Origin: Manis javanica
Lineage: Eukaryota; Chordata; Mammalia; Pholidota; Manidae
Assembly: GCF_040802235.1 (NCBI RefSeq)
Contig: NC_133170.1
Span: forward strand, 6,773,001 to 6,837,000
Direction of reading: 5' to 3'
DNA length: 64,000 nt
In this document: piece after piece, positions 1 through 11,964 of the stretch
How positions within the stretch are numbered: the stretch's first letter is position 1
Layout of the letters: every line of letters begins with the position of its first letter
The notes under the pieces: model-generated
Told to the model about the DNA's origin: nothing
Databases searched by the model: none
What the model saw: the letters and a program-made list of their open reading frames with translations, nothing else
Made by a program: the position numbers and the translations under genes

Positions 1-1784
1 CGGAGGGAGGGGAAAAGGATGGATTAGGGGAGGGTTAAGGATTAAGGGTTTGACATCTAGGCTTTAGTGGTTAAAGAAGGCCCTTCAAGGCAGAGACCTA
101 GTTGGAAGTGAGAAAAATTTAGGACAGAGAAGTAAGGATTTAAAGGAATTTTTATAAGCATGTTGTCAGAGAAGCAATCTCCCAGGACAGCAAGCCATTA
201 TCTTAATAGGAGAGCTGTTCCTATAGGCCATCTGCTCAGATACACTGATTAGCAAGCATTTACTGGGGTAAACGGTAATTTATTTTTTCTTCAGTCTTTT
301 CTTCCAGGGCAAGACTCCTGGAACAAAGGAATTAAAGCAAGTAGTTGTAATTTCCACTCTTTCAAAAATTCTCCTTTTAAAATCCACTAATACAAGAGAT
401 CAATGAAATACAGTTCAGAAAATAGGTGCGGCAAGTAAGTATGGCAAAGGATGAATGTGTGACTATGTAAGAACAATATGAATATTAAGTATATATGGTA
501 CCTTATGTCATTCATATGCTATAAAGTACTTAAATATGAAAACTCAAATAGGTTAAAATTAGTTAAGCATGAAAAAAATTATACCATGCAAACACTACTG
601 TGTATCAGATAAGTAGACTTTTGGATGAGGAATATTAGCAGAAATAGAGACAGGATGTAAATCTTGACAACGTAACCTCCTCTAAAAAAAGTGGATAGGA
701 CCTCCACCCCTTGGTTCCTGGACTCATGCATTTGGCTAGGGCACACCACCATATATTGTATATAAGGCTTGTGTCTCTCCAGTGTCACAGCACCCCGTCC
801 TGTAAGGTAAAGTATCTTTTAACTGATGGAGTAACTAAGACTGTAGTAGGTGATTTTAAGCGAGATGCTTCTGGGTTCTTGGGACTTGCAGAAATGCTAG
901 AGAATTCTGTGGGTGTAATCCCACTCCATTGTGCCCTTAAACAGGACAATAGATTTATAGCTATAAAGCTTCTGGCCGGAGTCAGCATACTGCACAACCA
1001 ATTCATAAACCAGGCCCTAATTTCTCTCCTTCTGCTCACCCCTCATGAGGCCATGTGTGGACTGGGGGAAAGCTAGTGAGGGAGGAGCAGGTGTAATGGA
1101 ACACTGCGTCACCTGCTCTTACGTTCTGAGCACACCTTCAAGACCCGCTTGGGCGCATACTGTGTGTACTATTTTCATTCAATGATGAAATGCTGCCTCA
1201 CCTGTCCAATTACGCAGTCTGTGAATCAGATAACACCCCTTTCACGAGAGGCAGCTCAGGTCAGAGTCAACTGGTGTCCTAAGAACAGGGCCCAGCAGCA
1301 ATCTAGGAGCTTGTCCTCAAATGGAGAGTGGTCAGCAGAAGAGGGCTTGGTGTGAGGGGTTCTGCTAGTTTTCTCCTAAAAGGCAACTTTAAGAGCCTTC
1401 ATACAGCACAGAGAGCCCCAGTACCACCGGGCCTGCTTGGCCTTTAGCCTGATGGCAGGGCAGCCGGAGGCCTCACACAATGGAATCGTGTGTTCTCTGA
1501 TAAATGCCTAGGGCAGCATATGCATATATGGTGTATGTTGCCTCCAAACTCTAGAGGCCCATCTTCAGGCATGCATGTATCTCACTAAGTCTTGTAGAAT
1601 GTTTATTATTTCTTGCTCGTCAGGTCCAAAAGGCAGATGATCATCAAAGAAATGGACCAACATTCTGAAGATACGTGGTTACATAAAAATATTATTAAAA
1701 TAACTTCACCAATTTCTTTTTACTTTCCAATGTGACTACTAGAAAACTTAAAATGACATATGTGGCCCTCATTTTATTTCAGTT

Positions 1785-1900
1785 GGGCAGCACTGTGCCA
1801 GGCAACAGGCACAAATTTAACTAAGCCAGGGCCCTGCACTCAAGGAGCTCCTTACTTGTTGGTGAATTCAGGTTGATTGACACATGTGATAAGCAGTCTT
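1785..1900 (+). repeat. L2-like LINE 3' fragment
   Basis: The run GGGCCCTGCACTCAAGGAGC, followed by a CTTACTTGTTGGTG-like tail, resembles the well-known L2 3'-end pattern of ancient mammalian LINE2 copies. It is diverged and short. Confidence 0.4.
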
Positions 1901-2639
1901 GCAGCACATAAAAAATCATCATGCTGGTACCGTACAAAGAAAGAAATGGGGAGAATGGCACAGACAGCAGGAAAGAAAGTGACTTCAGGGAAAGGCATGT
2001 TTGCAGTCCTATGGGGGTTCCCAAAGTCACCTGAACACCACTGGAATTCAGATAGGTGGCTGGTGACTTCAGTTCCCAGCTGTAGCAATTACATGTGACC
2101 TTGATCACATGGGAAAGGGTTCATGTGACTCCACAGGACATGCTTAGGAAAGGTTTTAGTCAAGGATACACTTCAGCAGGAGGAGAGCAAGGGCAGACAG
2201 AGAGCGGTCAGAGGACTCTGGGCCCCACCCCACGGCCCTTTGTCGGTCACACAGGACATCCTACATCTTCCAAACTTGAACCTTGAAGATGGACGTGGTT
2301 CTGTAGTGCCAGGATGCTGAGGCACAGGGTTACTGAGGGGTCTTTCTCCCTCTGCAGGTAGCTAAGACAATGCTAGGTATCTTGTTAACCAGTTGCATCA
2401 CTGTCTGTCTTCATCTTAGCCAATGAGTCAGCCTTCCAGGGCTCCCTGGGGTAAGCAGAGCTGCTGGAACCTAAGAGAAAAGCCATCTTCCATGCAGGCC
2501 TTCTATTCGATGCAAAGAAGGAGCAATTTGGGGTTAATTTAGCAAAGGATAGTGGTAAGTAGCCTGTAGGCTCGCCCCTGGTGATTCCTTACCCCTGGTA
2601 TTTATACCCTTGGCAACCAACCCCCTCAGTTTTGAGTGT

Positions 2640-3080
2640 GGATTGGAAATTTGTGGTTTACTTCTAACAAACAGAATGTAGCGACATGATGACAGGATGT
2701 CACTTCTGAGATTAAGCTATGAAAAGACTGTGACTTCGATCTTGCCTGCTCTGGCACTCAAGTTCTGTCGCTCTGAGCAAAGCGCCATGTGGTAGGCTGC
2801 CTTATGAAGACAGCAGCATGGCGAGGAATTGAGGAGGCCCCTGACCAAAGCTGGAGCTGAGGCCCTCAGTCTGGGAGACCTGAATCCTGCCAACAATCAC
2901 AAGCAAGCTTGGAAGCAAATCCCTGCCCGATTAGACCATCAGATGAGACTACCCAGCCAATACCCTGATGGCAGCCTGGAGAGACCTTAACGAGAAGACA
3001 CTCAGCCAAGTTTTCTAACCTGGAGGAACAGTGACAGGCTTATTGTTTCAAGCCTTTTACAGTAACGTTAACTGTGACCT
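2640..3080 (+). repeat. Ancient MER-type interspersed repeat, family not named
   Basis: The stretch has the feel of old MER/LTR repeats: GATTAAGCTATGAAAAGACT near the start, GGAGGCCC and GAATCCTGCCAACAATCAC in the middle, and a tail of CTTATTGTTTCAAGCC. I cannot give the family name with confidence. Confidence 0.4.
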
Positions 3081-5864
3081 ACAGTGAGCTCATTTGGCAA
3101 AAAGGTAAATACATGATGGCTAGCAGTTCCAAATACATAAACATGGCACATGGTGTGAGTTGCACATGAAGGGAGGCTAAGATAAGGTCACACTGATACA
3201 GGGAGAAGTTAGGGCAGAAAAGCACTAGTTTTATCACTAGAAATTTTAAGTACAAAGCTAAACACAGGAAGCTGAAGGGCAGTGTGGGTACTGGGTACTG
3301 TGCTGGGATTCCTTCGGAGGCATGTTCTAGCCAACTAGTGAGAATCTGTCACCATAGAGAAAGAGCAGGTGTTGACATCTATCATGCAATGGAAATGGTC
3401 ATTGGTAAGAAATGGATTGTAATTGCTGATTTTAGGGTTTAGGATCAAATTATTATATTAATATCTTAGATGACCCTTTATCACATAAAAGATGTTTGAC
3501 TTTAAGTTACTTTTCTGTCACTGTTTTCTCATATGTATAACAAGGACAATATAATTTCCTAGTTTATTGTGAATACTAACTAACTAATGAGGCAATGAAT
3601 GAAGCTAATAAATGATGTATTTCAATCTGAGCACAAAAACAAAACTATTCACATATTTCGTTTCCTGTAAGATTCACTGAAGCATGCAGAGTTAAGATCT
3701 CTCTTCCCATGCACAATAACTTATTATGCTCAGCCCATTGCAGCCATAAGTATACAGCTTATATATTCTGATGTCTCAAAAATTGTTTGTACGGCAGGAA
3801 ATTATACTATCACAAGGTAGGAGCCATATTTTGGACATGCAGTTCAAAGCCTTTAGAGCAGGCACATTCCCAATGACCGACAGAATTCAACACATCTAAA
3901 ATGCCGCCACAGTGAACAATAGTAGTTTCCTTACAATTACATTGGCCTAGAATCCCAAACCAGTATTAACCTGAAGTTACAGAGAAATCAGAGAACAGAA
4001 GACAGGAAGGAAATAACTGAAAGAATACAGAAATGGAAATTCTGAATTTCCCTTTTTGCCCCCTCCAACTCTTTCAATTCAGGTCAACAGTTTAGGTTTA
4101 CTGCTACTTAAAAAACAAGAAAAACCTCTATTATATCACAGATAAATACATTCTACTTAGGCCAACCAAAAGGTAGGAGAAATTTTAAAGATATCAAGTT
4201 AAATCTCAGACATTTCATTGTACTCTACTCTAAAATAGCACCTCTGAAAAGAATGCTATTTAGGATGATGGTGGTGAGTACAACAGCATGACTCCATTCC
4301 CTATGCTGGGTTGACTCAACCACTAAGAGGTGTGGGTTAACTTGTTCAACACCATTGCCGTGGAGAAGCAGTTGGCCCTTGCAAAGCTCCAAAGAAACTG
4401 GCCACATGCATTAAGCTGCCGATTCCTGGTTGGCCTCAAGATTTGCCTCCCTAATCACACAGGCAATGCAGACCTCTCCACCCAGTCACTGGCACCATCC
4501 AGAAACAAAGATTCCTTCCTTCTATATCCAATCTACCACCAAATGTTATTGGCAATCCCTCCACGACCTAGATTAAAAATGTCCAGTTCATTTAGATCTT
4601 AATTTGGGTCAGCTCACATTTCAAGTGCTCAATAGCCACATATGGCTAATAGCTAACATATTGGGTCAGGTAACCTATACTTGACTGGGTTGACCCAACC
4701 ATGTTGACAATGTTTATACAGCTATCAAAATGCTATCACTTTGTATCATTCTTAACCTTCCCTACCAATACTTTCTCAAAGGTGTATTCATTCCTTTTTA
4801 GGGCACTTCCCAATACTGAAGTAGAACAATCTGATTTCAATCCCAAGCCTCCTCCATTATTTCGGAGGCTTTTCAGCCCTGATGGCCTCATAGCAGTTTT
4901 GATGTGACAATCTTCATTTAGGTATACAGTTTAGATGCAATCCTAGTTCACACTCCATAATCTCTGTTCTGTAGTCTGCACATAACACTGAGAAACTTTG
5001 AATACTTCCCAAGTTCCACTTTTGGGTACCTAGACTTAGAAGAAAATCAACTTTGATTTCTTAAGATATGCAGACTAATAATAAAGCAACACCTCTGTGC
5101 TTCTGGTATAATAAAGCAGTATTATTTGTGCTTCTACTTCTGGACTCTTCTCTCACACAGAACCTCAAAAACTAGTTGGTAAAACCAGCAGTTAGTCTTC
5201 ACCACTTTTATCTAGAGATAGGCAAGGGAAGGTTATTAACCGGGCTGTGGTGAGGTACTCCAAAGTTGGTAAGAAAAAAAGTAACTGTTTCTGATTTATC
5301 ACTTATTTCCCATAACATTTGTGCCTCTGACAAGTATCAGTTGGCATTCAGGCACTTGGTTTCTCTCTTCTTCTAGATTGTAATTTCTTTAGGAAAGACC
5401 TAGTTTTACTCCTCTGGACAGATTCTACAGGAGTACCATGCTTTCCACAAAGTTTCATACATCAAAAGTATTTAATACTTACAAATTTAATTCCAGGAAT
5501 TAAGGTGATGTAATGTAATCAATGTCACCATTCAGATGGATTTTCCACTGTATTTCTTCTCTTAAATTAGTCATAGTTTTATGTATTCAGTTAGATGGAT
5601 GTCTGTTGATTTCTTTTATCTTCACTCTAACATGTCACTTGTTTTCAATTCCCTTCTTCCTGAAGGGTCTTCGTTGGTCTTTCATCCACTGAGTCTGTCT
5701 TTACAGACATTATGCATAATGCATAAAGGAATATTCTACGCACTACTTCCCTAAGCCTCAAACACTTACTAACTTCAACTAGTGAATGCAGTGTTCTCAT
5801 TCCTGAATTTAACCTTTTAATGTTGCAAAATATTGATAACTCATCCTGTAAAAGCCATACTTAA

Positions 5865-5960
5865 AGTAGAAACAATAATGATAGAAAACTCAGTGTTGCT
5901 AAGTGCTTATGTGAAACTTTATACACTTTACTTCATTCAAGAAAGTATTTCAAAGTTAAC
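5865..5960 (+). repeat. MIR-like SINE fragment
   Basis: The words TGCTAAGTGCTTATG and TATACACTTTACTTCATTC resemble the central MIR core (GCTAAGCGCTTTACAT...CTCATT). Diverged and partial. Confidence 0.35.
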
Positions 5961-7594
5961 ACTGACTTTTTGACAATAATACAAGATTGGCTATATCCAT
6001 AGAATTGTGCTTGTTCCTGAAATCACCACTGTAACCAATGTCCAAGAGGTTTTAATCTTAAAAACTGAGGAATCTTGATATCAGTATTTACTCCATGAGA
6101 AATTTAAATTGAAAATTTTTTCATTTAAATATAAACTTATTACATGGTTACATAAATAATGCTTTTATGAAAAAATTCTAAATGTTACGTCTGGCATTGT
6201 TTTGCATAATTGCAAATCTGACTTTATAGAGGACAGATGAATTCTTTATCGACTTGTGCATTGTTTATTGCTCAGCCAAGCTGTCTTGCCTGAAGTTATG
6301 TCAAGATTAATTTGGTTTCAAACATGTAGCATTTCACAGGGACAAAGAATTTTCTTACAGCCGATAATCGCACATATTCTTTGCTTGCACCCAAAGTGGA
6401 CAAGCAGCTGTTTTCTTTCTAAAGGATGCAAATCGAAGCTAAAATCACAAGGAACTTCTTGTTTTGTTCTATTAAAATTCATTATCTTATCTGCCAGTTT
6501 AAGTACATCTCTTATCACCTTGGTCATCAGAATATATCAGTTCACTAAGTTATGCAGACCTTCCAAATACAGCCACATTTTTGCACAAACATCAGAAATA
6601 CATTTAATATTCTCACTTAACTGATCTGAGAACTGAAGAGTGAGATGCTATCAAGTTCAGGAACTCAAGATGCAAGTTTCCCCAAATTCTGATCTTTGAT
6701 TTTTTCATGGAAAGCTCAGATTTCATCATTGGCAACTATTTTTATTTTACTTGAAATGTCAGAATGACACAGCTTTGGAAAAATGTCAATTCTTCCAAGT
6801 AAAAATGTCCCATGGGACTCATTCAGCTTACAGGTCAAACAAGTGATGGTCTTGTTCTTCCTTGATGACCATCACATACTGCACCTGTAGCTGCCTGCTT
6901 GAAGTTCATTATGGGTACTGGGGTATTTAATCACTCAGGATATCTGAAGTGTATTTTATCGTTTACATTCTTCACTGAAACTTTTAAATGTGTGGAGTTC
7001 CCAGGAGTGAAGAATCCGAGGGCCAATGTGATGGCTAATACAGTTCAGAGCCACTGTCTTTACAGATGCGATGGAGCTAGCAGCATGAAGCTTTTCCAAC
7101 TGAAGTCTTTACTTACATTAAACCACCCAAATACTCAAGATGAGCATAGCTGCTTTGCCTGTGGGATGAATGCTGTTTACTATTGTGAGCAGCCGAGTCT
7201 CCCAGTCTTCGGGACGCATCTTTCAAACTTACAAAATTCACAGAAGCTACTGTATTAATCATTTTTAAGTATACCATTTGGTAGTATTCAAAAAATTCAA
7301 ACCAGTGAAATCACACACCAATTAACTCCCCATTTAGCCCTAATACCAGAAATGTAGTTTTGGAGTGTGAACTGTATTTAGCATTAAGATTTTATGAAAA
7401 TAACAATTTTCCTAGGAGTCAAAGTAAAACCAAGAAACATTTCAGGTCAGTCTGCCTCTAATGCTGTCTTCTGCATGCAACCTGTAGTATGTACTAGTGA
7501 GAGCTTAATTAACATTCCTCCTTTTAAAAATATCTTCCTAAAATATGTTCTTTTTTGTGTGGTAAGAAATCGAAGAAAAGTCGAACATGATTTC

Positions 7595-8187
7595 TAATAT
7601 ATTTTTTTAAAAAATAAATGTTTATTTCAAGTATGAAAAGTAACGTTTAAACATCATACAAAAATTATGTTCCGTTTAACAAGTATAAAACAAGACTTTT
7701 GACAAAATGTTGACAATTGGGTATAAAATACTTAGGAATATACTTTTGACATTCACAGTGAGCATTTTTGAAAAATAAGTTTTGCTAGTTAAGTTTTAGA
7801 AACAAAAATATATTTACAGTCCCAGCTAAAGTAAATCCTTAACTGAATAACAAACAGTCCTCCCCTCAGGGTGGACAGGTAGCACTCAAAGTTACATCTG
7901 TGTAAGAATTCCTTTTAAAATAATGGTAAACTTGATTCAGTAATGTAAAAATTCAATACTTGTGGTTTGCTGGACAAATACCATCTATTTCTTATGTCTG
8001 CTAGCCACACATAAGATTCTGGAGCCATTTTTCATCACATAATTTCAATAATATATACAATGTAAGTGGTAACCAAACTGAGAAATTTTATCATGGCAAT
8101 TCAGTATTTCCAAAGCAAATATTCTTTTAAGGACAGAATCTTCCTGGTGCCAATGAGAGAACCATCAAAAGAATTCAAGTCTCAAAA
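7595..8187 (-). other. RESF1: RESF1 3' UTR
   Basis: AT-rich sequence from the stop codon to the predicted cleavage site. I found no earlier AATAAA on the minus strand between the stop and 7626, so the 3' UTR is taken as about 590 nt. It contains no recognisable interspersed repeat. A longer alternative 3' UTR cannot be excluded. Confidence 0.7.
7621..7626 (-). terminator. RESF1: Poly(A) signal AATAAA of RESF1
   Basis: The plus strand reads TTTATT, giving AATAAA on the RESF1 strand about 560 nt after the stop codon, followed within about 25 nt by an A/T-rich stretch and then a T-rich segment. It is the first canonical hexamer after the stop. Confidence 0.7.
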
Positions 8188-8354
8188 TTACTTTGAAGGA
8201 CTGCTACTAAGGCTTCTGCTTTTCTTCTCCATGTACATCTTTTTGTAGGTTTGAAACATTGCTTTTGAATCTCTTACTGGGTTTTGTAGTGTCTCCAATC
8301 CATCTGCACTGAAGCTTCTCTTGGAGAGTCTTTTATTAGCCAGAACATTATCAT
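8188..8354 (-). CDS. RESF1: RESF1 terminal coding exon (residues 1691-1745 and stop)
   Basis: An acceptor TTTCCTTAG precedes base 8354. The exon completes codon 1691 and reads [19 protein letters not shown] and onward to [10 protein letters not shown], ending with TAA at 8190-8188. This basic, Ser-rich C-terminus is the conserved RESF1 tail, with the [16 protein letters not shown] and [14 protein letters not shown] blocks. With the other two coding exons the CDS totals 5238 nt, or 1745 residues plus stop, close to the human protein of about 1,750 residues. This indicates an intact gene with no frameshift. An in-frame ATG upstream of the acceptor is intronic and is not a start. Confidence 0.96.
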
Positions 8355-10607
8355 CTAAGGAAACAGAAGTTTTACTTATTATTCTTTGTATTAGTGACCA
8401 ATATAGTATGTATATCAACCTAAATTGACAAGGAAAACATGCATTCTGTTCTGGGATAAAACATCAAGGGGCAAGGAGTTACAAGGTCAACAAACGAGAA
8501 CTCTTTACCTGTACATATAAATCAAACAACAAAGGCCATCTCCTGTCTTTGAGGACTGTTCTCTCATCCCAACCTTCACTGTCAGGGATTTCTGCCCTAC
8601 CTTTACTCTTCGTACAATAAAATCTCTCCTCACTTGCACACTTATAAAAAACGTGACATTCGTAGCAGCTATCTAAGCTAGCAACATAAAGAGAAGAAAC
8701 ACCAGCCAGTTCCAAATGTATGAATGGGAAGTTTTAATCTTCTGGTCTTGCGATATGCATTAGTTATTCTCAGCCATGTCTGTATTGTTTCATTAACCAT
8801 CTCAGCTTTACACTCGCCTCGTTATCCTGTTTTTGACGGGTCCAGCTTTTCTTACTTCACTGCCTCATTAGCTTAGCGGCCGTTCCCACTACTTTAGAAC
8901 TCCTATACTCTTTCTTGCTGTGGTCAATTCCTTTCTGGATAATAGTGTTATTTTACTTCAGCCTGGGTGGGTCAAGTTAACTTAATGCTTCCAATTTTCT
9001 TCTTTATAATTAGCTTTCCTTCATGAGGTCAGTTATGCAGAGGCCTGTGGTGGGTCTCGAAGCTGTTCTGGGTGGTTACATCCTCTTTTGTCACACCCCT
9101 GACCAAGTGTCACAATGTGCTCCATTTTCGTCAACCTTTGCCACCAAATTTACATGTGCACCTGTGCAGTGTCTTCATACCTGTCTGGGAATTCATGAGC
9201 GTCGTTTTTCTCTCGCGACACCCTGGTTCGGGCTCTGCAGCCTCCTGCCCTTGGTGGGTTCCGCCCACTCTCTGAGCCTCGGGCTGCTGACAGCTGTGCA
9301 TCCTGCCCCTGGGCCCTCCGCACCCTGCTTGGGGACTGTGCTCGTACCTTGGGTGTGCTCGTTTGTGTCTGCCTCTGAGTGCTGGTGTCCACACTCACTG
9401 CCTGTTGCTCATCCTCATGCTTATTTCTGAGCCTCTGGTCACTCTGTGCACACAGCTGCCTCCTGAGTATTTTCAGATTCAATCATGACACCTCTGTGAG
9501 GTGACACTTCATTCTCTATTTCCAAGGGCCGTTCTTGCTTCGATCTCTATGCCCATTTCCATTTCTCATTTTTGGCTTCCTGGGTTCCAAACTTTGTGTT
9601 TTCCTTACTCCCAGATTTCTTCCCCCTTTAGCTGTTTTCCTGTTCTTTTTTCTTTGGATGCTTACCTGCACCTTCATCACTTTCTACATGCCTGCTTGTG
9701 GATATTTGTTCTCTTCTCAAACTTCATCACACTTTTAAAATGTGCTTCTTTCTCTTTGTTGCTCACGGTGAAATTCTGCTTTCCTCCACTTCCAAGTGAC
9801 TAAAACCCTTGTCTTTGGATATTCCTTTAACCAAAGCTAAGATAAAACTCCTGAATCCCAGCTTCTAGCTCTCAATGCAAAACCCTGAACACAAACTGCA
9901 TTCATTCTACTAATAAATCAGATCCGGGCTGTAACTCCTGCCACAACAACAAAAAAAAGTGTTTTTTTAACTAAAAGCGTCAAGTCTCTCATCAGAAATG
10001 GCTCAAATTCCATACTTAGTAAACTCCAAAGGGAAGGGACCCAGTTCAAGTCCCACTTAGTTACTGGCCATGTTAAATAACACTAGTCAAATGATCTAAC
10101 TTCTCCCTGAAAAAAAACAGGAACTCCTGTCTACCTGGACCTGAGAATTAAATGAATTAACCTGCCAGGGGTTGGCAGAAGGTATGAGCTGCAAACCTAC
10201 ACCCACCCCTAGCCAGTTGTGGTAAATGAAGTTTAACTGGAATATAGCCTGTACTCATTTATTAGCTTTGGCCTTTTTCTCACTACAATGTCAGTTTTTA
10301 AGAGACAGATAGATAGACCCCTATGATCTGCAAAACCTAGATTTACTGCCTAGTCCTGCACAGAGAAAGCATACCAACTATTACCTCTTGTGATGAGAAT
10401 TTTCTTATTAAAGTAAATAGATAACTGCTTCCCTCTCCACACTGAGGAAGAGGAGAATGGCTTCCTACGACTCATTCATGCAAACAGACTCACTTAGCAA
10501 AGAATATGGACAGAAACCAAGCTTCACAACCCATTAATCAACTATATAAACCACCTTATATATACCCGAGTGCCACATAAACAAAAACTTAAATAGATGA
10601 TTTTTAC
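8355..10607 (-). other. RESF1: RESF1 last intron
   Basis: This intron lies between coding exons at 10608 and 8354. About 9020-9480 is distinctly GC-richer than its surroundings and carries overlapping open frames on both strands, with no recognisable protein. A MIR-like piece lies near 10040-10175. I see no other feature. Confidence 0.75.
10040..10175 (-). repeat. MIR-like SINE, antisense orientation
   Basis: The plus strand reads CAGTTCAAGTCCCACTTAG...TTACTGGCC, then GAGAATTAAATGAATTAA, the order seen in reverse-complemented MIR elements (GTTCAAATCCCAGCTCTGCC...GATTAAATGA). Confidence 0.45.
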
Positions 10608-10685
10608 CTATTTCTTGGTTGGCTTCTGGCATCCTTTTCTCCTCAGTTACACATTTTAACCAGTCTTCTTTTGTACTTTTTATTC
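10608..10685 (-). CDS. RESF1: RESF1 penultimate coding exon (78 nt, residues 1665-1690)
   Basis: This small exon is too short to show as an open frame. On the minus strand an acceptor TAGTTGCAG precedes base 10685, and the exon reads GIKSTKEDWLKCVTEEKRMPEANQEI once joined to the G left by the previous exon. That peptide matches the conserved RESF1 segment between the large exon and the C-terminal exon. The donor is ATAG|GTAAAA at 10608/10607. It enters and leaves in phase 1, so it is 26 whole codons and could be skipped without a frameshift. Confidence 0.95.
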
Positions 10686-11964
10686 CTGCAACTATTTAAA
10701 TATTCATGTTCAGATCTCTAGATATTGCTTTCCATCTCTTTTAGTACTACAGTGAAGTGAAATCATGTAAACCGAAAAGATTTTCGAGGGCATTAAATTA
10801 ATATATAACTCTAGAAGGGCCTGAAAAGTGCTTTCACCCATTTGAAATGCCTAAATATCTCAATATTGAAGGGTGAGTTGTTTTTATTTTCACTGTGTAA
10901 TTTGTTTCTCCCACTTTGACTGAAAACCAACACATCCCAAGCTACTTAATTACACAGGAGATGGGGGCTATCGCTCACACTGTCCCACCCACTTCCAATG
11001 CTGCCCAGTTGCACCCATGCCTCCGATTTCGCTAGAATGTAAGAGAAACCACTAATACTTTACAAGTTGAATTTGGTACTCCATTTAATCATTGCTTTCA
11101 CCTTCTAAGAAAAAGTACTTGACTCACACCATAACTTTATGAACCCCAACACATACCATCAGAACAGCACAGGAGAAATTAACATTTCAGTTCAAATCCT
11201 TTGGTTTTCATGTTTCTCAACACAATGTAGTATCCACAACCCCTAAAATTTTCCTGACACCAAATAATTAACCGTCTACCTTCTCCTTCCTTCCTGTACT
11301 ACACTGAGAGTTCTAGTTTACCCAATGAATTAATTCCATTTTATCCAATGAGTTAATAACATTTTGTTAATTAATAAAATTAAGACATTTACCATTCTGA
11401 GTTTGGTGACTAAAACAATGCTTCCCACACTCCTCCCATTTCATGACCAGAGTAGACACTACCACCTTAGCTGTGATAATTGTCACCAACAGCTTCAAGG
11501 AGGTCATTAAGTTAAACTATTTATGTATAAAAAGGTTTCACTAATACTTTTCATAGTTGACCAAATTCCAAATTCATAAGGCTTTGAAATTGCAGACCCA
11601 AAGTAGAATCACCAACAGCAAGCCTCTTGAAATAATGCACACCTGATACTTTTCTAACTTGGCACGAAGAACTTTCACAATTCTAGGTTTCTTTGTACAA
11701 AAGGAAACCTTTGTGCTTGGCAAACCTTCCAGTTTTATATACCTCTTCTCATTAGCACAAATGTAGTACAATTTAACAGTAAGGTGGAGGATGACCTTAA
11801 AGAAATGGGCCAATGAACCATGGATTTACTGAGAAAAGTACTAAGCATAGCAAACTGTGTTCATGTCTTTTCCTAGCTACCCAGAAGCCATGGGGAGCTA
11901 ACCCACTTGGTGGCCTACAATGCTTTACAATGTTCTAGACACCATCAAAAGGATCATACTAGAC

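Larger units (their letters stand above)
1..7594. other. Intergenic 3' flank of RESF1, no gene seen
   Basis: Mostly AT-rich non-coding DNA. Open frames are short and unrelated to known families. Ancient interspersed pieces are visible: an L2-like 3' end near 1785-1900, a MER-type repeat near 2640-3080 and a MIR-like piece near 5865-5960. The rest holds nothing I can name. Confidence 0.6.

Noticed and set aside
9023..9482. Overlapping open frames (up to 135 codons) on both strands in the last RESF1 intron
   Set aside because: The stretch is GC-rich; frames are open on opposite strands with no homology, start context or splice support. Treated as intronic sequence.
11954..11964. Reading RESF1 through to the stop at 11954 as the protein end
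   Set aside because: Family homology stops at the GCGAG|GT donor, and exons at 10608-10685 and 8188-8354 continue the conserved C-terminus in phase.
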